From: Corylus avellana
Taxonomy: Eukaryota > Streptophyta > Magnoliopsida > Fagales > Betulaceae
DNA length: 64,000 nt
Assembly (NCBI RefSeq): GCF_901000735.1
Contig: NC_081543.1
Location: 8,353,921 to 8,417,920 of the forward strand
Reading direction: 5' to 3'
The position numbers and the translations under genes were made by a program. The notes beneath the pieces are model-generated. The model was not told where the DNA came from and searched no databases. It saw only the letters and a list, made by a program, of their open reading frames with translations. Positions within the stretch are counted from its first letter, which is position 1; each line of letters begins with the position of its first letter. Positions 1 to 11,841 of the stretch are shown here, piece after piece.

Positions 1-880
1 AGCCACTAAAGTTTAAGTACTATTAACTTTCATCAATCATTATTACAAAGCAACCCACTTTCAACAATTTCAGCAAATTAAATAAACAACAACAATCACA
101 ACTGCTGGCCAATAACTGGACCCAATGAAAGAATACATTTAATCTTATTTTAAATAAAAAAACATACACAACTCTTTAGAAAATTTGCCCCTAACCCTAA
201 CAATATTATCCATCTTACCCCTGTGCTCAAAGCAGCCACCAAACAGACACATGACATTGATTAAAAAAAATCCCTAAACACAACTTTATACAAGCCACTA
301 AAGTTTAAGTACTATTAACTTTCATCAATCATTATTACAAAGCAACCCACTTTCAACAATTTCAGCAAATTAAATAAACAACAACAATCACAACTGCTGG
401 CCAATAACTGGACCCAATGAAAGAATACATTTAATCTTATTTTAAATAAAAACCATACACAACTCTTTACAAAATTTGCCCCTAACCCTAACAATATTAT
501 CCATGTTACCCACTGTGCTCAAAGCAGCCACCAAACAGACACATGACATTGATTAAAAAAAAATCCCTAAACACAACTTTAAACAAGCCACTAAAGTTTA
601 AGTACTATTAACTTTCATCAATCATTATAACAAAGCAACCCACTTTAAACAATTTCAGCAAATTAAAAAAACAACAACAATCACAACTGCTGGCCAATAA
701 CAGGACCCAATGAAAGAATACATTTAATCTTATTTTAAATAAAAACCATACACAACTCTTTACAAAATTTGCCCCTAACCCTAACAATATTATCCATGTT
801 ACCCCTGTGCTCAATGCAGCCACCAAACAGACACATGTCATTGATTAAAAAAAATCCCTAAACACAACTTTAAATACGCC
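1..880. repeat. Tandem array of a 292-293 bp unit (three copies plus a stub)
   Basis: The same unit begins at 1, 293 and 586, and a fourth start is visible near 877, so the period is 292-293 bp. Copies differ only by scattered substitutions and small A-run changes, which points to recent amplification. The window opens at a unit boundary, so the array may continue to the left. Each unit contains a telomere-like CCTAACCCTAAC stretch and A-rich blocks. No coding potential was seen. It could be a minisatellite inside a larger transposon (see the next block) or a short satellite. Confidence 0.9.
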
Positions 881-1981
881 ACTAAAGTTTAACTACTACA
901 AAGGGAAAGAAAAAAAAACACCTACACAAAGTAGTAATACCCTAAACAGTTATAAAAAAAAATATTAAAAACCCGAAGAGCATAGTACATTATGCTACAC
1001 ACTATGCATTGTGGTCCCGTTTGGTTATATCAAGCACTAATATTGTATTGTAAACAACAACTTCAACAAAAAGTGCATTTATCTGCCAATGTATAAGCAC
1101 ATTTGTGCCTTTTAAGGTCAGCAACCAAACAAGTGGTAGTGAAAGGGACCACTTGACCACTTTATTCAATGTAATAAAACTCATCTCGTTCAAATCACGT
1201 GTCCAACACAACTCCAACCTAGGGGACCACACTTAGATCAGAAAAACAACAACTTGAGAATATGTGGAACTAACGACAAGCTGACCACACATATGACAAC
1301 TTTTAACGCCTTGTCAGAAAACAGCGAATCTAAAAAAACGACGAGAATATGACCCACTTGAAATAAATACTACTCAAAAACCCTAAACAAATAAATACTA
1401 CTCAAAATCGCATCCAGAGGCGTTACATGCAAAATCACCCACAAACAATCCAACCCAAATTATTGATCAACCACAAATTTCAAAAAATTTCTAATACAAA
1501 CCCTAAATCTAAATTTTAGGGATAACGAAACTTACTTGATTCTAGTAGATTCGAACTGATTTATATGGGATTTCTAATTAACACGCTGCAAATCGACAGC
1601 TAAACTTCAGCTACAATGGTTTGCAGGCGATGATGACGATGGTTCGCACGGGCAGTACCTTCAGTACCTTCTAGAAGTGTTTCGCAACTTTCTAACGTCG
1701 ATTTTGAAACAATTAGGTTAAATGTTTGCCCCTTTTCGAGTGAGGGTATTTTAGGTATTTCAGTGAGTGAGTGTGAGGGCAAAACGGGTAAGTGAAGGCT
1801 AAAAAATCACGTGAAAGTCATGTGATGTGCATTCTGTTTGGTCTTAACGCTTCAGATAGACGAAAGGGCCTTATTTGAGAGAAAATGGAAGTTTAGGGGT
1901 CCAAAATGAGAGTTTTTGAAGTTCAGGGGGGTCTGCAAAATCGACCGGAAGTTCAGGGGAGCTTAGTGAAGTTTCCCCTAA
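881..1981 (-). other. Probable transposon-internal, 5'-exon-like DNA (minus strand)
   Basis: No intact gene. Read on the minus strand, a pyrimidine- and GC-richer stretch (about 1600-1760) is followed by a donor-like AA/GTAAGTTTCG at about 1530 and AT-rich, intron-like sequence with AAACCCTAAA motifs. This looks like a 5' leader exon plus intron. The right edge (about 1895-1981) carries the GGGGAAACTTCAC-type terminus (read on minus) that recurs in MITE-like elements elsewhere in the window. I infer a larger Mutator-like element running off the left edge. It could instead be the 5' end of a real gene outside the window. Confidence 0.35.
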
Positions 1982-3299
1982 AATTAAACAATTGTTACTT
2001 GGAAAGGACTACATCAACGCCTTATTACGAATTTAGCCGCTCATCTAGTGCTAAGATGGCCTCCTGCTATGATCTTCTCATCTTCAACTTGTCAAGCCTC
2101 CAAGAAGATAATTTATGTTTAAAACTAAGCACACCTCTCTTCAAAGCTTAGAAGCTTATTTATAGAGTGTAAAACAAACCCTAGAAGCCCTATAAATTTC
2201 AGAAAAATTGTACTTCAGTCTCCTAGTCAAATTAGGAAGCAATCCTAATACAAATCAGAATACGATTCGTCCAAATTTACGTTCTTTTATTGCGGAATGA
2301 TTTTGGCACAGTAAAATTTGAATTAGGAAAATCCTATTTCACAATTATTTGTCGTACTTAGAGTTAGCTTTCCAATGTTGTTGTTTTCACCTCAATTCGA
2401 TACTTGAGTTGAAAGTTATGGTCCAAATACTGAGACGTGTGTAGAATCCAAATTTGAATCTAATCCGATTTTAACTCCAATTATAGACATTCCGATATAA
2501 TCATTTCCTTGATTTGATTAAACTTAACCACGTCATATAGATCCTCTATAATAATGGGTTAAGTTTAATCACATCTTTTAGGTCTTCTCAAAGTGCGCTT
2601 TAAGTCTAAAATCAATAGTAATTCTTGTATCGTTATTAAACACCTGAAAACACTAAAACATCACAAAATCAAACAAATAGCAATGATAAGGAATTAACAT
2701 ATACGAGTTAAGGAGCTTGAATGTGCTACATTCAGCGCTTATCACACCCTCAAACTTACATATTGCTAATCCATTAGTAATAGAAAACAGAAAATAAATA
2801 GAAAAACAACAAGATAAATCCTTCTTTTGTGGGATATACGATTACATTTAGCGTATATAACAAGCCTTTTAAACCCTTAGGCATCCCTAGAGGTCGAGTG
2901 AAGTCTCGTGAGCGTTTAATAGGAATAATACCCACAAAACCTGAAATAGGCCATAGACTTGGATCATATTGTCATCATTATGTTATTCAAAAGGATGAAG
3001 TATCACAAAAAATAATGGTTCTCATTATTTGGCAAGCTTAAAAAAATAAACTCTATCTCCAAAATTTCAAGAAATCACAAATCAAATCACTTACGAATGA
3101 CAATTTGAGAAACAACAAATTACAATTAGTGCAAAGTGAACTAACACAAACTCATGAGGCTTCAAAGTAATTCCAGTATAAATGAATTAACATCTCAGAC
3201 TTTATTGAACTTCCTATCAGATGAAACAACCGAGGCATAAGCGGCTCAATTCGTAATAGGGTGTTGATGTAGCACTTTCCAAGTAATAATGGTTTAATT
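1982..3299. mobile_element. TIR transposon, about 1.3 kb, about 60-bp terminal inverted repeats
   Basis: The left end (1982-2042) and right end (3238-3299) are inverted copies of each other. They share the core TTACTTGGAAAG, ACTACATCAAC/GCTACATCAAC and ATTACGAATT, with roughly five of six bases matching over 60 bp. No clear target-site duplication was found. The interior is AT-rich with no transposase reading frame; the 70-codon frame at 2829-3041 matches nothing I recognise. The long TIR suggests a non-autonomous Mutator-like element, but superfamily is inference. Confidence 0.7.
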
Positions 3300-4335
3300 G
3301 TATTTTAATTTTGGTTTTTTTAGATGCATGATGGTTGTATAACTGTGACAATTGCTTTTAATGTTTACATTCAATCATTATGAAGTTCTTCTTTTGTCTT
3401 AGAAAGTCTTTTATATTGATTGAACTCAATTCTTCATATTTTATGTGATTATGTGAATGATTGTTATACAATGATTTTAAGTGACATATGATCAAGAGGG
3501 TTAGATAGATCATGCCTAGGGAAGACAAATTGTATACACCCTAGTTTAGTGTAATTTAGGTAGACAGTTCGTGCTAACCAAAGATAGGTTATACTATTCC
3601 CTTGATTATATGTAGTCTATTAAGGAATTAGCTAATACATACCTAGGGAAGACGGATCGTACCGCATCTTAGTGGTATCAAGAGAAAAGAGCCACTCCAA
3701 GCTATAACACGTCTCCTCTTGAATAAAACGACACCACCGAGACATAGCTCCCGTGGAGAAAAATCAAGACTTCACTGAAAGGAGCCCACAAAAAATATTT
3801 CCAAAGTCTAAAGAATGAACAATGACAAAAATCCTTTTATAGTGAAACATTTCCGTTGTCATGTCTTAACGGGACACTTTCTTGTTATGACATGAAGGCC
3901 AGATTCGTAGATCTGAAACAACCCACGTCTTAACGAAAAGTAGTCTCGTCCTAACGTGAAGAACAAATGCCTCCTCTTCGTCACTTGTCTTGTCTTAACG
4001 TAGCCTATAAAGGGAAAACAGTAGCTTTGGCTATGGTCTCGTTACATGTCCCGTTCTAACGGGGTTCCAGACGAGAAAACAATAGCTTCAACTTCACTCT
4101 CGTCACATCCTCGTTATGACGAGAAAACAGTAACTCCTGTTACATGTTCCGTCTTGACGCAGCTTCTGATGAGAAAACTGTAACTCCTTGTTGCATGTCT
4201 CGTTTTAACGGAGCTTCTGACCGGAAAACAGAGGCTTTTTCAACCAAGCTTTGAGAACCTAAACACTATTACCCAAAGTTTTAAATACTCAAAGAAGGAT
4301 AACAATAACAAGAACATTGCAAGACAAGTCATTGA
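3300..4335. other. Retroelement-like block with a minisatellite
   Basis: No gene. From about 3480 to 3690 the phrase CCTAGGGAAGAC occurs twice. From about 3880 to 4240 an irregular unit of about 60 bp recurs four or five times: a CGTyyTAACG core followed by GAGAAAACAGTAACTCC-like sequence. The structure resembles the non-coding part of an old LTR retroelement, but no LTR pair could be delimited. Confidence 0.5.
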
Positions 4336-4340
4336 ATTAG

Positions 4341-5735
4341 GTGATAAGTGCTAAAATATTCATATTTTCAGCTCTTAACTTGTATGTTTTAATCCTTTGG
4401 TTTTAGTTAATTAGGCCATTTTAATTCCTTTTTGTGTTTTTCATCCTTTTGTAGGCTTTTGGAAGAAAATGAAGTAAATCTAGATGAGTTGGGCTCAAAG
4501 AGAGAAGATGTGAAAAATTGGAGCTCCTTGATACTACGATCGATCACAGGGTACCTGCGATCGAGTCAGTACCCGAGAGGACACAGTACAAATCAGGCCA
4601 GGAGTGATCGAGCGCATGACAGAAGAAGGATCGATCGCAGACCTGCGATCAAGCGCACACGGGCTGCGATCGATCGCACCCGTGCGCAGGAGACACATCA
4701 AGTGGCGGCCAGAATGTCCCTCTTTCCATATTAAGGTTTTCCAACTCCCAATTGTAATAGGTCTCAAAACCCTATGAAATCTCTAGGTTTACTACTTTGT
4801 CAAGGATTTCTAAAACCTATAAATAGGCCCTTAAGCCTCTAAAATAGATATACTTGGTAAGGAGAAGAAGAGGAGCTCTTGAGGTTCAAGTCTCAGGTTT
4901 ATTCTTTTCTTTTCTTTCCTTTTATTTTATGAAGATGTTTAACATCAATTTTATGTATAGCTAATTTAATTAGTATGGCTAGATTGAAGCGCTAATTATG
5001 TTTAGTTAATATTTCAATATTAGCGCCCTTGTGATGATCTTGTTGTGCTATTTAACCTGATTAATGCCTACTTGCATGAATTCCTCATATATGTGTACAT
5101 GATCAACATATGCATGTGGTATGGGCTATTTAGTTAAATCAATTTGGATGGTCGAATCCTGGGTTTAACATAAGTAACAAAAGAATCCACACCGCAATTC
5201 TTGGATTAATCAACATGGGAAACCGGGAGTATATGCCATGCCCTAGGCCTCATGTGTTTGTCGATTTCCATAGAACATATACTTTCCTAAGGAACAACTT
5301 AGTATATACCATGCTAAATCCCTTAAAAAAGAAAAGAGTTAGAGTATACACCATGTCTAACTCGTTGCTTAAGGAAATCTATAACCTTAGGAGTATACGC
5401 CATGCCCTTAGGTTGACAAACATTAGATATGCATAACATGATCAAAGCATTAGCATATTATTATATTATCTAAGTATGATTAGTGGTGGATATCAAAGCT
5501 CTGCCTTTACCTTTCATTTATCTTTATTATCTTTTTATTTCTTTTTCACAATATCAAATATGTGACAATTTGATATTTTAATTAATTCAAAACAAAATCA
5601 CAATCCTCGTGGAATCGACCTCGTACTTGCTGCACTATACTATTGTTTTGATATTGTGCACTTGCAAGTTAAAACGTACTAAATATTATCTATTAATTTA
5701 GGTAGTATTTTGCAACACATTAGGCCAACCTAAAA
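4341..5735 (+). mobile_element. LTR-retroelement-like segment with CGATCGATCG motifs
   Basis: Begins with TGATAAGTGCTAAAAT, a typical plant LTR start. The end carries a segment around AATCCTCGTGGAATCGACC that I associate with plant LTR elements. No second LTR was found, so this is a solo or truncated copy. Between 4538 and 4685 the palindromic words GATCGATCGCA and TGCGATCGAT recur several times. Between 5229 and 5405 a short motif AGTATAyrCCATG occurs four times at uneven spacing. No gag or pol reading frame was seen. Confidence 0.5.
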
Positions 5736-5740
5736 CCTAA

Positions 5741-6023
5741 CAAAGGAGAATACTTGGTTCTTCAACCGAGTCCTGAAAGAAGGGTTGGATTTAACCCTTA
5801 GTCAAAGAAGAGAGTTGGGGGGTATTTAAAGAAAAAATATCTCTTGGAAATCAAATTGGCACATTGAATTGTAGCAATGACGAGAAACTCCACTATCATA
5901 GTCCAAGACATTTAAAGCAACTCCGAGATACGATCCAAGGAAGACATGAGTCTCGGATGATCCCGGGACTTAGGTTAAATTCCCATTATCTAAGTGCATA
6001 GGATAAAAGAATTGGGGGGTAAC
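5741..6023 (+). mobile_element. Orphan 3' internal end of a non-autonomous LTR element
   Basis: This stretch is closely similar to 8254-8515, which precedes the downstream LTR. It ends in the G-rich tract at 6011-6019, a plausible polypurine tract just before the LTR at 6024. It therefore belongs to a second, mostly lost element body that shares the LTR at 6024-6539. Confidence 0.75.
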
Positions 6024-6539
6024 TGTTGGGAATATTTTCACTCAACTAGCACATCAGATTTTGGGCTTCAAGGCCTATGTCAGGTCCACAAAGAGAGCAC
6101 CATTGGAGTAGGAGTCTCAATCCAGGTCCAATTAGAACTCTTTGAAGAATCTAACACAACAGTAATACTCCAAGCATAATTGAAGTAGGACTCCAGGTCC
6201 AATTCAAACTCTTAGTACTCCCACATCAAGTTGAAGAATGAGACATGGTCCAAGTCTAACTCCACTCCTTAGCCTATAAAAAGGCTAATGCAGCAAGGTA
6301 TAAAGGGATCTCTCTCATATTCAATAATACTCCATTAGACTGAATTATTGAGGTTTGTCATCAAATTGCTCTTCTCCAAGGAACTAATTTAGGTATCAGA
6401 GTTTCCTCGGCATAGACGTTGGCGGATCTTTTGACGCTATTGCTATTTTGCACCCATTAAAGAGTATCACAAGCGTATTCTAAATCTAGCATGCCTCGAA
6501 GAACGTGTATCTCACACCATACCAAAAACTATTCTAACA
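6024..6539 (+). mobile_element. LTR (left/shared) of a non-autonomous LTR retrotransposon
   Basis: A 516-bp LTR starting TGTTGGGAATATT and ending ATTCTAACA. It is matched along its length by 8516-9002. A TATA-like CCTATAAAAAGG lies at about 6274. It is followed after 3 bp by TGGCGCC (6543-6549), a primer-binding-site start typical of plant Ty3/gypsy elements that prime from tRNAs ending in GGCGCCA. Confidence 0.85.
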
Positions 6540-6585
6540 GTTTGGCGCCATCTGTGGAGATGATTATTTCGTTTCTCATAATAAT

Positions 6586-6616
<31 letters not shown>

Positions 6617-7379
6617 TAAAAAACCCATCATGGTGGTGAACACATGTTGAGGTGATTGTCAACTTTCCAGGTGGGAGAAGATCTAAACACGGAAAATCAA
6701 TCAAATTTGGAATGGAAGGAAGAAAAAAAAGGTGGTTGGTCAATAGAAGAAAAAAAAAAAAAAAAAGGATGGCCGTAGGAGAGAAGGAGAAAAGAAAAGA
6801 AAAGAAGAAAAAAAAATGTGGAAGAGTGGCTGGCCATAGGAGAAAAGAAAAGAAGGAAGAAGAAAGAAGAAAAAGGAAGAAAAAGAAAAGAGGAGAAGAC
6901 AGTGAGTCAACTCCAGAGACAAGAATAATCTCGAGCATATGGACTCCAAAGTGGAGATTCTAAAAAGGAGACCCCAAATTCAAAAGATAACGAAGTTGGA
7001 GATTTGGCTCAGGACCAACTCAAAAGGCCAAGATTCGAAGGGGAAACACCGAGGTCCAAAAGCTCGAAAACTTGCAATCATCAAACTTCGGAAACACTCG
7101 GGGGTAAGACCAAAACAATGAGTTAGACACACAGTATTAAGGACAAAGGCAAGGCACTTATCACCTACATGCAGCAAATGGCAAATTACTGTCAAGACCA
7201 CAGAATGTAGAGCACCCGAAGAAACACTATCAATAGTATCTCCACGTATTTTTCCCTCTTCACTTATATTTTCATCAACTATGTTAATGTTCTTTGTTAA
7301 TACGGACTTGAACGTTAGAGGGTCCCCGGTCAATTGACTGTCGGGCTTGAGGACAAGATTTTATTTTACAGGAGACAAG

Positions 7380-7860
7380 GAGAAAACTTTGGATAAAAAC
7401 AATTAACGGGAGATAGCCTAGTAAAAAAAAGGAGACAACCTTGGGCTAAAAACAATTAACGGGAGACAGCCTAGTAAAACAAAGGAGACAACCTTGGGCT
7501 AAAAACAATTAACGGAAGACAACTAGGTAAAAAAAAAAAAGACTCATCCCCGGCAACAAGGAGACATGAAGCAACCCCCAGAATAGGGAGAAAACACTAG
7601 GAAAAACAAGGATTTTGGGAGAAAACACTAGGAAAAACAAGGCTATAGGGAGAAAACCCTAAGGAAAAATCAGGGAGAAAACCCTAAGGAAAAACAACGA
7701 TATAGGGAGAAAACCCTGAGGAAAAAGTAGGCTATAAGGAAAAAACCATAAGGAAAACTAGGGAGAAAACCTTGAGAAAAGAAAAGGCTACATGGAGAAA
7801 ACCCTTAGGAAAAACAAGAAGAGCCAGGCCACCCCTAGCAGCAAGAGGAAACCCTGGGCC
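7380..7860 (+). repeat. Two minisatellites inside the LTR element
   Basis: AATTAACGGGAGACAGCC recurs at 7401, 7454 and 7507, a 53-bp period. It is followed from about 7590 to 7810 by an irregular unit of about 30 bp containing GGGAGAAAACCCTAAGGAAA. The arrays interrupt any reading frame. Confidence 0.8.
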
Positions 7861-7890
7861 ACGCAATCCCGAGGAAGGAAACACATGTAA

Positions 7891-8166
7891 AGGTTTGAGC
7901 TTGGTTGTTTAGCTAAGTCTGGTAAGTAAGGTCAGGTTTAACTCACAGTTCACAGGTAAAGGTTTGAGCTTGGCTATTTAGCCAAGTCTGGTAAGTAAGG
8001 TCGGGTTTGACTCTTGATTCATAGGTAAAGGTATGCACTTAGCTGTTTAGCTAAGTCCAGTAAGTAAGGTCGGGCTTGACTCCCGGTTCATAAGTAAAGG
8101 TATGCACTTAGTTGTTTAGCTAAGTTTGGTAAGAAGGGTAGGGTTTCCCTCCCGGTTTACATACCC
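7891..8166 (+). repeat. 69-bp tandem repeat, four copies
   Basis: The unit begins AGGTTTGAGC or AGGTATGCAC at 7891, 7960, 8029 and 8098, an exact 69-bp period. It contains TTTAGCTAAGT, a short palindrome. 69 is divisible by three, but the unit is not open in a consistent frame across all copies, so it is probably non-coding. Confidence 0.9.
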
Positions 8167-8515
8167 AGTCATGGGGGGTATATGTATTAATGATGTTTAT
8201 AGGATTTTTTATTTCAGGAGAAAGGTTTACAGGCTTGCAGGTTTATGGATAAAGGAGAATACTTGGTTCTTCAATTGAGTCCTAAAGGAAGGGTTGGATT
8301 TAACCCTCAGTCAAAGAAGAGAGTTGGGGGGTATTTAACCCTCGGTCTGGCGCATTGAATTGCAGCAATGACGAGAAACTCCGGCTGTCAAAGTCCAAGA
8401 CGTTTAAAGCAACTCTGAGATGCACTCCAAGGAAGGCATGAGTCTAGGATGATCCAGGGACTTAGGTTAAATTCCCATTATCCAAGTGATTCGGATAAGG
8501 GAATTAAAGGGTTAT

Positions 8516-9002
8516 TGTTAAGAATATTTTCACTCAATCAACCCATTAGATTTTGGGCTTCAAGGCCTATATCAGGCCCACAAGGAAAGCATCATTGGAG
8601 TAGGAGTCTCAATCAAGGTCCAATTAGAACTCTTTGAAGAATCTAACACAACAATCCTACTCCAAGCATAATTGAAGTAGGACCCCAAGTCCAATTCAAA
8701 CTCTTAGTCCAAGTCTAAGAGTTTGGCCCTTACACCAAGTCCAAGTCTAACTCCACTCCTTAGCCTATAAATTGGCCCTTACACCAAGGTATAAAGGGAT
8801 CTCTCTCATATTCAATAATACTCTATTAGACTGAATTATTGAGCTTTGTTCATCAAATTGTTCTTTCCCAAGAAGCTGACTTAGGCAAATCTTTTGACGC
8901 TCTTGCTATTTTGCAGCAATCAGGGAGAATCACAAGCATATTCCAAATCAAGCACGCCTCGAAGAACGTATAGCTCACGCTGTACTGGAAATTGTTCTAA
9001 CA
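8516..9002 (+). mobile_element. LTR (right) of the non-autonomous LTR retrotransposon
   Basis: A 487-bp copy of the LTR at 6024-6539, starting TGTTAAGAATATT and ending GTTCTAACA. It differs by many substitutions and small indels (for example an extra 'ttggcccttacaccaag' block near 8730-8780), so the pair is not a recent insertion. No 5-bp target duplication fits its outer flank, as expected if a neighbour shared the left LTR. Confidence 0.85.
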
Positions 9003-9760
9003 TGTAGCATTTCATTTCCTATTAATTAGCATTTAATCAAATTAAGGACGCTGCGGGTAACACTTAGAATTAATTACCCTAGTTAATTAATTTTGAAGGC
9101 GTTACAGCAACGGCCAGAGAATAAGGCCAACATGGGTCCACTTTGGCCGATTATGGAATTGACAACCCAAATCCGACTTGCATACGAAGTGAGCCCACTT
9201 GACCCGGTATTAGATCTAGTGACTCGAATCCCACTCATGCATTCACAAAACTGCTTAGGTCGGTTACCTGGACTTGTAGAGGAGTTGCGTCACCGATGCG
9301 ATTAAGCATGTCGAGGACTCTAGTGGCGCATGTGGCACATAGAATGGCTCATAGAAACTTCAATGGCAATTGAAGGCGTGTTAGGTGTTCATTTTTGCTA
9401 ATTTTGACAGAGTTATGTAGATCGGAATCCAAAATTTTGATTCATGTGGTCATTAATTTGAAATAACGAATAGAAGGCAGAGATCCAAGGAGAATAGCTG
9501 ATGAACAGGTTTAAAAGTTGCTCGTAGGATCTCCGGAGGAGGCACCGTTGTGAAGAACGCTGAAAAATTGAAAGAGAATGTTGGATTTCACAGTAAAATG
9601 GCTATGATACCATGTAGAAATTTATGAGTAGTATAAACTAGGAAAAGAAAACCGGAAGTAAAGAGACAAAATAAACAGAATTTCGACGCCTATTTATAAG
9701 ATAATTGAAGTAGGTGAAGAAATCCAAGAATACTAAAATTTGATTACAATTAAGGGTGCA
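9003..9760 (-). mobile_element. Truncated LTR element on the minus strand (PBS plus LTR edge)
   Basis: On the minus strand, CTACA is followed by TGGTATCATAGCC (9602-9615), one base from the initiator-Met-tRNA binding site TGGTATCAGAGC. Upstream on that strand (9616-9760) lies LTR-like DNA with a TATA-like CTTATAAATAGG. Downstream (9600 to about 9003) is leader or gag-like sequence without an intact frame. I infer a Ty1-copia-type fragment cut off at its far end. Confidence 0.55.
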
Positions 9761-10081
9761 TTTGGCATTGCGATTTCATAAACAAAAATGGTGATTTTAA
9801 ACCAAATCGCCAAAAATAAATTGTACGGGATTGCATTTTAAACAAATTGCAATTTGAAAATGTAAAAAATCTGTGTTTTTAGATTGCAGGTAAGGAAGTT
9901 TTTTTTTGGAAAAAGCACAATTTTAAAGGCTAAATTGTGATTTTAAAGGCCAAACTGCGAGTTTGCCAAACGCTTAATTACATTTTTAAAATTTGCGTTT
10001 TCAAATCGCATATTTTAAAATCGCTACTTTTTGAAATCACAAAACCTAACCTAAATGGTGAATATTCCAGTTAAAAAAAAA

Positions 10082-10248
10082 AAATGCTAGGGGGTCAATA
10101 AGTTCTCCATATTTAGTCCATATTCTCCTACAAATTCAATAGATTAACCGTTAGATACATAGATTTGTAGAGTCCTCCATTGACTTATGTACAGTCCCCA
10201 TAAGTCTACAAATATAATGGTTAATCTGTAAGATTAGATGGACCAAAT

Positions 10249-10314
<66 letters not shown>

Positions 10315-10321
10315 AGCATTT
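10082..10321. mobile_element. MITE with an internal (AT)n microsatellite
   Basis: Perfect 11-bp inverted ends AAATGCTAGGG (10082-10092) and CCCTAGCATTT (10311-10321). A pure AT dinucleotide run of about 58 bp (10253-10310) abuts the right end. A related copy lies at 28757-28935. Confidence 0.8.
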
Positions 10322-10654
10322 CTTAAAAAAAAAAAAAAATGTTGAATATTTTTCTATGGAAACATAATCAACCTAATATGGAAATAATATATTCTAAGTT
10401 GATGGAATTCACTGTCGTTGCACTAAATTAACAATTCTCCATTATTTTAAACACTTATATTTTATTTAGGTGTCATCATAAAATTTAAGTCAGAAATAGG
10501 AGGGAATAAAAACTAACTTCTCAAATGGAGATAGGTGCTCCCAAATATTAGTTTTTGGAACTTGTTTTCATTAAATTTTATTCTGATAAAAAAAATCTTA
10601 AACCAGAAAAAAAAAAAGATTTTTTTTTTTTTTCCCTGTCCATAATAAGAGAGA

Positions 10655-11090
10655 TAAAAATTAGGGAAAACTTCATTTAATCCTCCTAAACTTTCATCTG
10701 TAATTATCTCTCTAAACTTTAAAAATTTTCAATTTAGTGTATCTATCTTTCAATTTTTTTCAATTTCATTCATCTATTAGGAAGTTAAATCCTAATAGAA
10801 GAGTGCCAAAATTTCTAAAATACCCATTTTTTTAGGGAAAAAAAAAATTATAAGGATTTAGTCGTTGGTCAGGATTTAATGGAATTTTCAAAAATATCCA
10901 CGCTTGAATCTTTGAAAAAATTATTATTATTTTTTAAAAAAAAAATTGGTATTTTAGGAATTTTGACAGGATTTAACGGAATGATGAAATTGAAATATAG
11001 ATACACTAAATTTAGATTTTTTAAGTTTATGGAAGTAATTGTAAAAGTGGCGATAATTTAAGAGAGTTAAGTGAAATTTCTCCTAAAAAT
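10655..11090. mobile_element. MITE-like element of the GGGAAACTTCA family
   Basis: The left end reads TTAGGGAAAACTTCATTTAA; the right end, inverted, reads TTAGGAGAAATTTCACTTAA. The interior is AT-rich with Phe/Lys-rich chance frames. The same terminus recurs near 1960, 24115-24600, 43130, 52820-52950, 54450-54900, 59250-59670 and 61120-61450, so this is a high-copy family. Mutator-like origin is inference. Confidence 0.6.
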
Positions 11091-11240
11091 TAAGAGGGGA
11101 CTAGTAGGCGTGTCTAAGATAGAAAATGATGAGAATGACAAATCTAGCCCTTTTAATGCTATGACTCTTGGAGGATGGTAGTTGGGACTTGTCAAAGGAT
11201 TTGGTGGTATTATGGGGTTTTGAAATGATTTGCTCACTAA

Positions 11241-11491
11241 CTTTTGTTAGGATTATATGATTGTTAAATAGTTGTCATTTCTAGTAGCCCTTTAACCATA
11301 GGCCCTGCAATAATAAATAAGGATGGATCAGTAGTGAAGGGCTGCGAAGTGAAGGGTGTGGCGGCCTTTTGTTAGGATTATATGATTGTTAAATAGTTGT
11401 CATTTCCAGTAGCCCCTTAACCCTAGGCCCTACAATAATAAATAAGGATGGATCAGTAGTGGAGGGCTGCGAAGTAAGGGGTATGGCGGCC
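11241..11491. repeat. 125-bp tandem duplication
   Basis: CTTTTGTTAGGATTATATGA at 11241 recurs at 11366, and the 125-bp unit repeats with few differences to GCGGCC at 11486-11491. No gene was recognised in it. Confidence 0.9.
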
Positions 11492-11674
11492 GTTCCAACC
11501 TAAGCTAATTTGGATGATTTCAGGCCTTTTTCTTTGTGGGCTTGGGCTCTGGTGGTAGCCTAAAAAGAGCTAAATCATGTGGGTCTTCCCTTGGGTCCCA
11601 GTACTAGCCCAACGGAAATTAAATCTAGCGGGCCTTATCAAAACTCAGTTGAAGTTGAATTAATCAAAGCATTA

Positions 11675-11841
11675 AGTAATTCTAGGTGGTCTACTTGTGT
11701 CCCACTAAGCATTGTGGCTATTAAAATCACACTTTGACCAAAATTCAATAATGATTAATCACAAGTCCAATAGTAGTTTTAATAGTCACATCATTCTTAA
11801 TGGGACACAAGTAGGACATAAGTAAGCCACCTAGAATTACT
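11675..11841. mobile_element. Palindromic MITE, AGTAATTCTA family
   Basis: Perfect 15-bp inverted ends AGTAATTCTAGGTGG (11675-11689) and CCACCTAGAATTACT (11827-11841). An inner inverted pair GTGGCTATTAAAATCAC / TTTTAATAGTCACATCATT makes almost the whole element self-complementary. Confidence 0.85.

Larger units (their letters stand above)
6540..8515 (+). mobile_element. Internal region of the non-autonomous LTR element (no gag/pol)
   Basis: About 2 kb between two LTRs. The order is a PBS-like site (6543-6560), an A/T decamer array (about 6584-6624), a very purine-rich tract (about 6717-6900), then three successive tandem arrays (see separate entries), and a polypurine-like end. Long frames in the purine tract are low-complexity Lys/Arg/Glu runs on one strand and Phe/Leu/Ser runs on the other, so I do not call them genes. 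Size and lack of coding place it among LARD-like or other parasitic LTR elements that depend on a partner for replication. Confidence 0.75.

Noticed and set aside
1..880. CRISPR-like or telomere array
   Set aside because: The unit is 292 bp without spacers, and this is eukaryotic DNA. The telomere-like word occurs only as two copies per unit.
4538..4685. CGATCGATCG cluster as an operator array
   Set aside because: It occurs inside retroelement-like sequence and recurs in an intron, so a transposon origin is simpler.
6576..6963. Overlapping frames of 103-120 codons on both strands
   Set aside because: Purine-rich low-complexity DNA yields Lys/Arg/Glu runs on plus and Phe/Ser/Leu runs on minus. 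It lies inside a non-coding LTR element.
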